Below are positions 1-7,039 of a stretch of DNA of 8,165 nucleotides, in pieces. The stretch is from NCBI GenBank assembly GCA_937934705.1, contig CALGYY010000231.1:1-8165 (forward strand), in the 5' to 3' direction. Below the pieces are notes generated by a model. It saw only the letters and a program-made list of their open reading frames with translations. It was not told where the DNA came from and searched no databases. Source of the DNA: an uncultured Bacteroidota bacterium. GTDB lineage: Bacteria > Bacteroidota > Bacteroidia > Bacteroidales > CAIWKO01. Made by a program: the position numbers and the translations under genes. The first letter of the stretch is position 1. Every line of letters starts with the position of its first letter.

Positions 1-32
1 AACAATAAGGCCCTGATTTCCAATAAAAAAGA

Positions 33-57
33 GAGGCTGCCCTTTTGAGACAGCCCT
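33..57. terminator. Imperfect terminator-like hairpin at left edge
   Basis: The arms GGCTG (35-39) and CAGCC (51-55) pair perfectly. Read on the minus strand the stem extends to about 8 bp through G-U pairs, with a CAAAA loop, and is followed by a run of T (the A-run at 25-30 on the plus strand). On the plus strand the inner pairs become C-A mismatches and the T-run is weak, so it looks like a decayed bidirectional terminator or the remnant of a terminal inverted repeat. Its position just before the first kinase gene suits the end of an upstream gene. The window is too short on this side to say which gene it would serve. Confidence 0.3.
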
Positions 58-78
58 GTCGATGATTTTTGTGAGACC

Positions 79-2079
79 ATGGGTTGTGCTATCAGGATCA
101 GGGACACAGAAGGGGTGAAGCTGATTTCTTCCCGGCCCGGTTATGCTTGCAAAATTGCGGCCTGCAGTGTGGCAGAGTGGGACAGTGATGCCGATCCGAA
201 AGACATGAAACGGCTGGTGACTGTCCCGGGCGAACTGTCGCTAAAGGTTAGTGTTTGCGCTCACGGGCTGTCATCCATAAGCAGAATAGTTAGTCTTGAA
301 GGGGCCGAGATGCTGGAGGTTAGTCTCTCGCATTTTCTAACGGATGCTGCCGGGGATCTGACCAACGGATATCCTGACAGTTTTGATAGCAGAGGGGACA
401 AAGCGGGGCCTGATGTTTTTTCAGCTGTCCCGGTTTATTCAGAACGGCAGATCGTGAACATTCTTGATTTTATTGAGGGTATGTGTGTGATCATGCTCAA
501 ACTCGGCCGTTCGGATGCTGAAAGGAATCAAAAGGAAGAGCAATTGCGCCTTCGCGCAATGGAGCTGGAACTCCTGAATGAGAAGCTTGAATTTCAGCGT
601 AAGCAGGCAGAAGCAGCACGCGATAAAATGGAGGCGTCAAAAAAGGCGCTTGAAGTGTCAGACAAGAATTACCGCAATCTCGTTGGAAACATCCCTGCTA
701 TCGTTTATCGTTGTGAGACTACTCCTCCCTGGTATATGCATTATATCAGTGAATATATCACGAACCTGACCGGTTATCCCCCTGAAGCATTTTATAAGGA
801 TGGATATATAACGTATGCAGAATTGGTTTTTCCAGAAGATATGTATATTGTTACCGGAGCGATTGATCGGGCGAATGAGGAAGGCAGGCCATACGAAATG
901 GAATACAGGATACAGGATTCGAAGCAGCAGGTTCACTGGGTTTTTGAGCGGGGACGACTGATCCGAGATGAGAAAGGGGCAGGGGTTTACCTGGATGGTG
1001 TGATCATGGACATCACAGAGAAAAAGCTCATTCAGATTGAACGGGCGGAGATGGAATCGCGTTTTAAAGGTCTGTTTGACCATATGAATGAAGGGGTGGC
1101 CTGGCACGAAGTGATATATGATGATTCCGGTAATAAAATTAATTACCGTATTTATGATGCGAATCAGGCCTACAGTTATCATACAGGAATTCCTTTGGAA
1201 GAGGTGATCGGCAAGTTGGCGACGGATGTGTATGGTGTTGATGTGCCACCTTACCTTGCTGAGTTTGGCGGTGTGGCCGAAAGCGGGATCCCGGTGATTG
1301 TGGAGACTTACTTCCCTCCCCTGGAGCGGCATTTTCATATTTCCATTTTCTCGCATCAGAAAGGCCATTTTGTAACGGTTTTTCTGGATGTCACTGAAAT
1401 GAAAAAGGATCAGGAGAACCTGAAACTGGCCTTTGAAGAACGTAAAATTCTGATCAATGAGATCCATCACCGGGTTAAGAATAATCTGGCAGCGATCATT
1501 CACCTGATTGATATGCAGCGTGACGTAGTGAAGGATGATGAAACCCGTGACTTTCTGGAGGTGCTGCACGGTCAGGCTTTCACCATGGCCCTGATCTATG
1601 ATCAGCTGAACCAGACCCGTAAGCTTTCAAGAATAGAGATGTCGCACTATTTCGAGGAGTTGGTAATGAATATTGCGACTTCCCTTAACCGCATGGACTA
1701 TGTGCTGACCACTGTTGATTCGGAGGAAATCTGGATGGATGTCGGCCTGGCGACCCCCTGCGCCCTTATAGTAAATGAACTGGTAACCAATGTTTATAAG
1801 TATGCATTCCCTCCTGAGGTAAAGCGCGACAGGCATTTGCTGGTCAGGCTCAGGGAATATCAGGGGGATTACTTTTTAATGGTGAGGGACAATGGAAAGG
1901 GTCTTCCCGCTGGTTTCAACCTACAGGAACTCAAATCTTCGGGATTGAATCTGGTTCGTTTGTGGGCGGTACATCAGCTGGGTGGAACCTTCAGTATCCG
2001 TGAGGAAGAGGGTGTGGTGGTGGAAATTACTTTCTGTGCAAAGGAAAAGCACAAACTATTGACTGAAGAAAACGAATAA
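79..2079 (+). CDS. Sensor histidine kinase, HisKA_2 type (PocR-like, PAS-PAS, HisKA_2, HATPase)
   Basis: A 666-residue soluble kinase that should autophosphorylate on histidine and pass the phosphate to a separate receiver. Residues 1-145 resemble a PocR sensory domain: a glycine followed by a hydrophobic strand and RDTEG, a CAHGL motif near 60, and a final helix at about 120-145. A coiled coil spans about 145-197. PAS 1 is about 198-316, ending in DITEKK; PAS 2 is about 329-443, ending in DVTEMKK. The HisKA_2 motif EIHHRVKNN gives H464 as phospho-acceptor. The ATPase has an N box (N566, N571), DNGKG (D604) and a glycine-rich GLNLVRL segment near 622. There is no membrane segment or receiver. 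ATG 79 is the first usable start after an in-frame TGA at 46-48, although PocR-like similarity seems to continue upstream of it. The gene lies 8 nt before the hybrid kinase gene, so co-transcription and partnership are inferred. The kinase call is secure; the PocR call is moderate; the ligand is unknown. Confidence 0.9.
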   Translation: MGCAIRIRDTEGVKLISSRPGYACKIAACSVAEWDSDADPKDMKRLVTVPGELSLKVSVCAHGLSSISRIVSLEGAEMLEVSLSHFLTDAAGDLTNGYPDSFDSRGDKAGPDVFSAVPVYSERQIVNILDFIEGMCVIMLKLGRSDAERNQKEEQLRLRAMELELLNEKLEFQRKQAEAARDKMEASKKALEVSDKNYRNLVGNIPAIVYRCETTPPWYMHYISEYITNLTGYPPEAFYKDGYITYAELVFPEDMYIVTGAIDRANEEGRPYEMEYRIQDSKQQVHWVFERGRLIRDEKGAGVYLDGVIMDITEKKLIQIERAEMESRFKGLFDHMNEGVAWHEVIYDDSGNKINYRIYDANQAYSYHTGIPLEEVIGKLATDVYGVDVPPYLAEFGGVAESGIPVIVETYFPPLERHFHISIFSHQKGHFVTVFLDVTEMKKDQENLKLAFEERKILINEIHHRVKNNLAAIIHLIDMQRDVVKDDETRDFLEVLHGQAFTMALIYDQLNQTRKLSRIEMSHYFEELVMNIATSLNRMDYVLTTVDSEEIWMDVGLATPCALIVNELVTNVYKYAFPPEVKRDRHLLVRLREYQGDYFLMVRDNGKGLPAGFNLQELKSSGLNLVRLWAVHQLGGTFSIREEEGVVVEITFCAKEKHKLLTEENE

Positions 2080-2087
2080 TCCGGAAG

Positions 2088-5000
2088 ATGAGTGACATCA
2101 ATGTGATGGTAGTAGACGATGATGCGCTGGTGGCCTTTCATCTGCAGCGAACGTTGACTTCCCTGGGATACAAGGTGGTCGGGATGTATGCTTCCGGTGA
2201 AGAAGCTGTTGAAGAGGCCGAGCGTGTACGTCCGGATGTTATTCTGATGGATATCCAGCTTCGGGATAGCATTAACGGGATACAGGCTGCTCAGCTCATT
2301 CGTCAGAAGATGGAGGTTCCGGTGATTTTTATTTCGGCCTATTCAGATGACACTATGCTCACTGAGGCTAAATTGTCAGAGCCTTATGGTTACCTGATCA
2401 AACCGGTTAAAGAGCGTGAGTTGCACGCCACACTTGAAATGGCCCTGTTTAAAAGCAGGATGGATAAACAGTTGAGGAAACTTTTTCAGGTCACGCTGGC
2501 ACTCAGAAGTGTGAATCAGTTGATCTCGGGGGTGACTGATGAGCACAGCCTGTGTCAGGGAGCGTGCGATATTCTGATCGCCACAAGAAATTACCAGCTG
2601 GTCTGGATTGGACTGCTGAATCAGGAAGGTTGCGGATTTAGTGTGGATGCCAGGGCCGAGAAAACTGAATGCCGGCTTTGGTCGGCAGAGGCCTGGAAGG
2701 CGCATTCGGAACTATGGCCTTCCATTGTGAGAGAGAGCGTTGCAGGGGCATGCACGCTGGTTTCAAACCGCAACAACAGTTATTGTTATCATAAGAATCC
2801 GGCATTGCATTGTGCCGATCAGCCTTGTGCCGTGTGTACGGTTCCATTGAGGTACAAGGAAAACATACTGGGGCTCATCTGGGTTTCATCACCCGATCCT
2901 GAAGGGTTCGACAAGGAAGAACAGGAACTTCTCGAAGAGCTTGCAGCCGATCTGGGACTTGCTTTTCACAGCCTTGAGCAAAGCAGGCAGAAAAAGCAAT
3001 ACCAGGGGGCCCTGGAAGAAAGCGAAGAAAAGTACCGTTCCTTTATTGAGGAGACCAAGGAAGGGATCGCCCTGAGCGACGAGGAGGGAAGGATCATCAT
3101 ATGGAACAAGGCCAGTGAGCAGATTTCAGGGGTTCCTATGGACAAAGCGATTGGTAGGTTCTTTTGGGATGTGCTGTATGACCAGATCCCCCAGGAGAAA
3201 AGGAGCACCGACCGCTATCACGCCATCCGGGAAGGGATTCAGAATGCCCTGAGGACGGGGCAAACCACATTTACCGGATCAAAAGAGGTTCAGAGTGTGA
3301 AGGCCGACGGGAGTATTGTTTATACCGTTCAGACAGTTTTTTCCATACGCACATCCGGGGGATTCAGGGTCGGCTCTATTGTGCACGACATTACAGAAAA
3401 CAAGATGGCAGAGCAGGCCCTTGTTGAAAGCGAGCGCCGGTTCCGTCAGTTGTTCGAGGATGCTCCGCTGGGATACCAGTCGCTGGATGTGAAGGGTCAC
3501 ATCATAGATGTGAATCAGACATGGCTGGATATGCTGGGATACGAACGGGAGGAGGTCATCGGGAAATGGTTCGGATCCTTCATCAGCGAAGATGCCATGC
3601 CGGTCTTCAAAGCCGGTTTTGCCCGCTTTATTGAAAGGGGAAACACGCAGAGTCAGTATGAGGTCCGGCACAAAAGCGGAGAACTCCTGGTGATCTCATT
3701 TGACGGGAAGTGCGCCTTTGATCCCCGGGGTAATTTTTTGCAAACCCATTGTATCCTGAGTAATATTACCGAAAAGAGCAGGATTGAGAAAGAACTGGAG
3801 AATTACCGCAGTCACCTTGAGTTGCTGGTTGAAGAAAGGACACGGGAGTTGGGCGAGGTTGTGTCCCTGCTGAATGCAACCCTGGAGTCGACCGGCGACG
3901 GTATCATGGTGACGGGACTTGATGGCAGGATCGGCAAGTACAACCAGAAATTTCTCAGGCTGTTCGGACTGGAAGGACATTCCCTGAACGGTGTGGATTT
4001 TATGTCATTCATTGGTTTGATCCGCCACCTTTTCAAAGACAGGAAGAAGGGAACAGTTATTCTGGAGACTCTCTTCCGTGAGAGCGGAGAGGAGCAGAGT
4101 GTTGTTCTGACCCTTAAAACCGGTCAGGTCTATGAGTGTTATGTGTTCCCTCAGATGATGAATGATCAGGTAGCCGGTAAGGTTTGGAATTTCAGTGATG
4201 TGACACGACAGAAAGACCTTGAATCGGATCTTCTGGAGGCTAAGATACAGGCTGAGACTGCATCGCAGGCCAAAAGTGAATTTCTGGCGAACATGAGCCA
4301 TGAAATCCGCACTCCCATGAATGCGGTGATTGGTTTTGCAGACTTGCTGAACCGCAAATTGGAAGATCCGCGATTGAAATCATATGTTCAATCCATCCGC
4401 TCCAGCGGGCAAACATTGGTTCAGATCATCAACGACATTCTCGATATTTCAAAAATCGAGGCCGGCCGGATGGAGATCCATGCAGAACCCATCAGACTTG
4501 AAAACGTATTCCAGGAGATCCGTAATTTGTTTTCGATGAAGATTGCAGAGAAAGGTTTGAAATTCCAGCTAGCGATTCCGGATAATTTCCCTTTTGCCAT
4601 TGTGATTGATGAGCTCAGGCTCAGGCAGATCCTGCTGAACATCGTGGGCAATGCGGTCAAGTTTACTGAAAAGGGGGGCATCAGGATGAAGGCCCGCTTC
4701 AAAAAGAAGGGTAAGGAATCCATAAGTTTGTTCATAGATATAAAAGATACCGGTATCGGAATTGATCCCAAAAACCATGAGCGCATCTTTGGCGCATTCA
4801 TGCAGCAGGAAATGCAGGATCAGCGAAGGTTTGGAGGAACCGGCCTGGGTTTGTTTATTTCCAGGAGACTCGCGGAACTGATGGACGGGGGCATTTCCCT
4901 CGTGAGTGTGCCGGGAAAAGGGAGTACGTTTACAGTGCACTTTGATAAAATTGATATCCGGGGCCGTAAGGCTGATCAGGGCGAAGCAGATGATTTTGAT

Positions 5001-5444
5001 TATGATGCCCTGTGGTTTGATCAACAGGTGGTCCTGATTGTGGATGATGTAGAGACCAATCGCCAGTTGGTGAAGGGGATGCTGAATGACCACAATCTGG
5101 TCCTGGTTGAAGCCCAGAATGGGCTTGAGGCCTTGAAAATGGCTAAGATATATAAACCGGATGTGATCTTCATGGATATCCGTATGCCGGTCATGGATGG
5201 CTATGAGGCCAGCCGGAAGATCAGGAAGGAAGCAGGCCTGGATCATATACCCATCATTGCTATAACTGCCAGTACCATGGAGCTGAGCAAAGCAGCGCAG
5301 AACAGGGGACTTTTTGCGGCCTATCTCAGAAAACCCGTCGTTTCGGCCGATGTCCTGGGAGCCCTGATGCAGTTTATCGACTTCACTTCTAAACAGCTGG
5401 CTGCTGACCAGAGGAATCAGACAGGCGACTCTGATCAGGGCTAA
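2088..5444 (+). CDS. Hybrid histidine kinase (REC-GAF-PAS-PAS-PAS-HisKA-HATPase-REC)
   Basis: An 1118-residue cytoplasmic hybrid kinase with no membrane segment. The N-terminal receiver (about 4-120) has acidic D10-D12, phospho-acceptor D55, S83 and K105. A GAF domain (about 127-300) carries a cysteine cluster (C233, C242, C247, C250). PAS domains are at about 316-440 (ends DITENK), 449-564 (ends NITEKS) and 595-709 (ends DVTRQK), with a helical coiled-coil linker at 565-594. HisKA has H738 in FLANMSHEIRTPMN. The ATPase has N851 and N855 (N box), DTGIGI at 887-892 and GGTGLGL at 916-922. The C-terminal receiver (about 981-1100) has D986, D987, phospho-acceptor D1030, T1060 and K1082. All catalytic residues are present, so it should be active, with intramolecular H738 to D1030 transfer. 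The N-terminal receiver resembles those fed by HisKA_2 kinases, and the gene just upstream encodes one. There is no HPt or DNA-binding domain, so the output is unknown. Confidence 0.93.
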   Translation: MSDINVMVVDDDALVAFHLQRTLTSLGYKVVGMYASGEEAVEEAERVRPDVILMDIQLRDSINGIQAAQLIRQKMEVPVIFISAYSDDTMLTEAKLSEPYGYLIKPVKERELHATLEMALFKSRMDKQLRKLFQVTLALRSVNQLISGVTDEHSLCQGACDILIATRNYQLVWIGLLNQEGCGFSVDARAEKTECRLWSAEAWKAHSELWPSIVRESVAGACTLVSNRNNSYCYHKNPALHCADQPCAVCTVPLRYKENILGLIWVSSPDPEGFDKEEQELLEELAADLGLAFHSLEQSRQKKQYQGALEESEEKYRSFIEETKEGIALSDEEGRIIIWNKASEQISGVPMDKAIGRFFWDVLYDQIPQEKRSTDRYHAIREGIQNALRTGQTTFTGSKEVQSVKADGSIVYTVQTVFSIRTSGGFRVGSIVHDITENKMAEQALVESERRFRQLFEDAPLGYQSLDVKGHIIDVNQTWLDMLGYEREEVIGKWFGSFISEDAMPVFKAGFARFIERGNTQSQYEVRHKSGELLVISFDGKCAFDPRGNFLQTHCILSNITEKSRIEKELENYRSHLELLVEERTRELGEVVSLLNATLESTGDGIMVTGLDGRIGKYNQKFLRLFGLEGHSLNGVDFMSFIGLIRHLFKDRKKGTVILETLFRESGEEQSVVLTLKTGQVYECYVFPQMMNDQVAGKVWNFSDVTRQKDLESDLLEAKIQAETASQAKSEFLANMSHEIRTPMNAVIGFADLLNRKLEDPRLKSYVQSIRSSGQTLVQIINDILDISKIEAGRMEIHAEPIRLENVFQEIRNLFSMKIAEKGLKFQLAIPDNFPFAIVIDELRLRQILLNIVGNAVKFTEKGGIRMKARFKKKGKESISLFIDIKDTGIGIDPKNHERIFGAFMQQEMQDQRRFGGTGLGLFISRRLAELMDGGISLVSVPGKGSTFTVHFDKIDIRGRKADQGEADDFDYDALWFDQQVVLIVDDVETNRQLVKGMLNDHNLVLVEAQNGLEALKMAKIYKPDVIFMDIRMPVMDGYEASRKIRKEAGLDHIPIIAITASTMELSKAAQNRGLFAAYLRKPVVSADVLGALMQFIDFTSKQLAADQRNQTGDSDQG

Positions 5445-5466
5445 GACGCATCCCCCGCATCCGGAG

Positions 5467-5498
5467 TTTGATAGCGTGCCGGTGTTTGATTAATTTTG
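5467..5498 (+). promoter_or_regulatory. Bacteroidota-type promoter upstream of the UPF0316 gene
   Basis: TTTG at 5467-5470 (the -33 element) is followed after 20 nt by TAATTTTG at 5491-5498, an exact match to the TAnnTTTG -7 element of the Bacteroidota primary sigma factor. The usual spacing is about 19-21 nt. Transcription would start near 5503-5507, leaving a leader of only about 8-12 nt, A-rich, before the ATG at 5515. It is the only clear promoter seen here and implies that the UPF0316 gene is transcribed at least partly apart from the kinase genes. Confidence 0.6.
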
Positions 5499-5514
5499 CA
5501 AAAAAATAACTGAT

Positions 5515-6114
5515 ATGACTTTCCTGCAAATGGTCCTGACCGATTCATGGGTGTTTACCTGGCTTGTCCTGCCCTTACTGATATTTATTGCCCGCATCTT
5601 CGACCAGAGTGTTGGTACTCTGCGTATGATTTTCGTCGCCAAGGGTATGAAAAATCTGGCACCGGTACTTGCCTTTTTTGAATCACTGATCTGGTTACTC
5701 GCGATAGGACAGATTATGCAGCATCTTGACAACTGGTTGTGCTACCTGGCTTATGCCGGAGGATATGCCATGGGCAATTATGTGGGTATGAAACTCGATG
5801 AACGCTTATCGTTGGGCAATGTCATCATACGGATCATCGTCAAACGTGAAGCCACTGATCTGGTGTCGTACCTGAAACAGAAGAATTACGGGGTGACCAT
5901 TGTGGATGGTGAAGGTGCAACAGGAAAAGTCAAGGTGATCTTTTCAATCGTTAAAAGAAAAGATGCCCGGGAAGTCATTGATGTGATCAACCACTTCGAC
6001 CCTCACTCTTTCTATACGATTGAAGAGGTCAGGTCCGTGAATGAAGGGATCTTTCGCACCAGCCGGCGACGCAGTATTTTTGATCTGCAGATCGGCACAC
6101 GAAAAGCCAAGTAA
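5515..6114 (+). CDS. UPF0316 membrane protein (DUF5698 + DUF2179)
   Basis: A 199-residue integral membrane protein of the UPF0316 family (YebE-like), whose biochemical role is not established. Three hydrophobic helices lie at about 8-27, 47-66 and 73-92. Family signatures are visible: ARIFDQSVGTLRMIF near 26-40, FFESLIWLLAIGQ near 54-66, and AYAGGYAMGNYVGM near 79-92. The soluble C-terminal part, about 103-172, matches DUF2179, a small alpha/beta domain also found at the end of YitT-like membrane proteins. Its full length agrees with the family. The ATG start is the first after an in-frame TAA that overlaps the -7 promoter element, and no strong Shine-Dalgarno sequence precedes it. The gene follows the hybrid kinase gene after 70 nt on the same strand but seems to have its own promoter. 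The family call is strong; a link to kinase signalling is only positional. Confidence 0.85.
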   Translation: MTFLQMVLTDSWVFTWLVLPLLIFIARIFDQSVGTLRMIFVAKGMKNLAPVLAFFESLIWLLAIGQIMQHLDNWLCYLAYAGGYAMGNYVGMKLDERLSLGNVIIRIIVKREATDLVSYLKQKNYGVTIVDGEGATGKVKVIFSIVKRKDAREVIDVINHFDPHSFYTIEEVRSVNEGIFRTSRRRSIFDLQIGTRKAK

Positions 6115-6117
6115 TCG

Positions 6118-7023
6118 CTATTCCTGCTTGTTATCGGCCGGTTTAGAGAGTCTGCGAATCAACTGCGCTATCTTAATGATCAGAAAGGCAGCCAAAGCAG
6201 AGAATGCAATAACCAGAACAAAAGCAAGATAGTATTTCACCGTCCACTCCAGCGCTACCATCGCACGCTGCAGAAAGGGAATACCTGTGGGGACATAAGT
6301 GTCTTCCCTGAGGCTGTATTTCACAGTACAGAATTCGTTTTCAGCGTCAAAATCACCAAGCTGTACGCCCAGATCCTGTAATTGCCGCTCGAACTCAAGG
6401 ATCTGGTTCTCCAGGTTCACATACTCATCGATCTTTCCGCTCTTGGCTTTAAGGGATGAAAGTGATGCAATGGTCTTCTCCAGGCTGATTCTCTTGGCCT
6501 CCAGTTCTTTGTATTCATTGGTTTTGTCCACCTTGTCGATCTGGATAGACTCCAGCTTACCGAATGCCTTCAGTTCACCTATCATCCCATCGAAACCCTC
6601 GGGCGGGACGCCAACGATCAGATGAAGCCTCCGGCTGCCTTCCATGCCCGATTTTTGCTCATACTGTATCAGCGCATTATACTTGCGGATCAGATCGCGG
6701 ACTTTACTTTCTGTGTTCTCAAATTCTTTGCTGCTGGCCGAAAGACTTCCGATTTTTTCGTATTTCTGATCGGTGCTTATACTGACACTCTCGCTTTTTC
6801 CTTCCTTCCCGCCTTTGTTTTCATATTTCGTGCTGGCGATATTCTTACGGACATACTGATCATTCTGCTCATAGCTATATTCATAGCTGGTGTAATACGC
6901 TCCCTGGAACTGGTCAGTTCCATCTGCATCATATCTCAGGTAACCGTAAAGCAACCTGAATCCGAAGAACACAACAAATCCAATCAGGAAGAACAGGACC
7001 CCTTTAATAATTTTCTTTTTCAT
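6118..7023 (-). CDS. DUF4349 domain-containing membrane protein
   Basis: A 301-residue protein matching the DUF4349 family, of unknown function. A short basic N-terminus leads into a hydrophobic helix at about 7-27 with no lipobox cysteine, so it looks like a membrane anchor rather than a lipoprotein signal. Residues 30-80 are polar and rich in Tyr, Lys, Glu and Ser. The DUF4349 core runs from about 85, with the characteristic strand LIVGVPPEGFDGMIGELKAFG at about 135-155, the DKTNEYKELEAKR turn into a coiled coil (about 167-224), and a strand ending near 239. A second membrane helix spans about 263-287, followed by a basic, polar tail. The core is probably extracytoplasmic between the two helices. 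The gene starts 16 nt after the dGTPase stop on the same strand, so an operon is likely. Its stop codon is 3 nt from the convergent UPF0316 stop. The family call is good; the role is unknown. Confidence 0.82.
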   Translation of the reverse strand: MKKKIIKGVLFFLIGFVVFFGFRLLYGYLRYDADGTDQFQGAYYTSYEYSYEQNDQYVRKNIASTKYENKGGKEGKSESVSISTDQKYEKIGSLSASSKEFENTESKVRDLIRKYNALIQYEQKSGMEGSRRLHLIVGVPPEGFDGMIGELKAFGKLESIQIDKVDKTNEYKELEAKRISLEKTIASLSSLKAKSGKIDEYVNLENQILEFERQLQDLGVQLGDFDAENEFCTVKYSLREDTYVPTGIPFLQRAMVALEWTVKYYLAFVLVIAFSALAAFLIIKIAQLIRRLSKPADNKQE

Positions 7024-7039
7024 ATGTTTGATTATTTAA

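Noticed and set aside
33..57. The left-edge inverted repeat as the end of an insertion sequence
   Set aside because: No transposase fragment, second terminal repeat or target duplication is visible; a decayed terminator explains it as well.
658..1569. A 303-codon open frame on the minus strand
   Set aside because: It lies fully antisense to the PAS and HisKA_2 region of the first kinase, has a composition unlike any recognised family, and the plus-strand protein is clearly real.
4569..5246. A 225-codon open frame on the minus strand
   Set aside because: It is antisense to the conserved HATPase and C-terminal receiver of the hybrid kinase and shows no recognisable domain.
6082..6093. Perfect palindrome GATCTGCAGATC next to a T-run
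   Set aside because: It has no loop, lies inside the UPF0316 coding sequence, and the T-run precedes rather than follows it on the plus strand. On the minus strand it is followed by A, not T, so it is not an intrinsic terminator.
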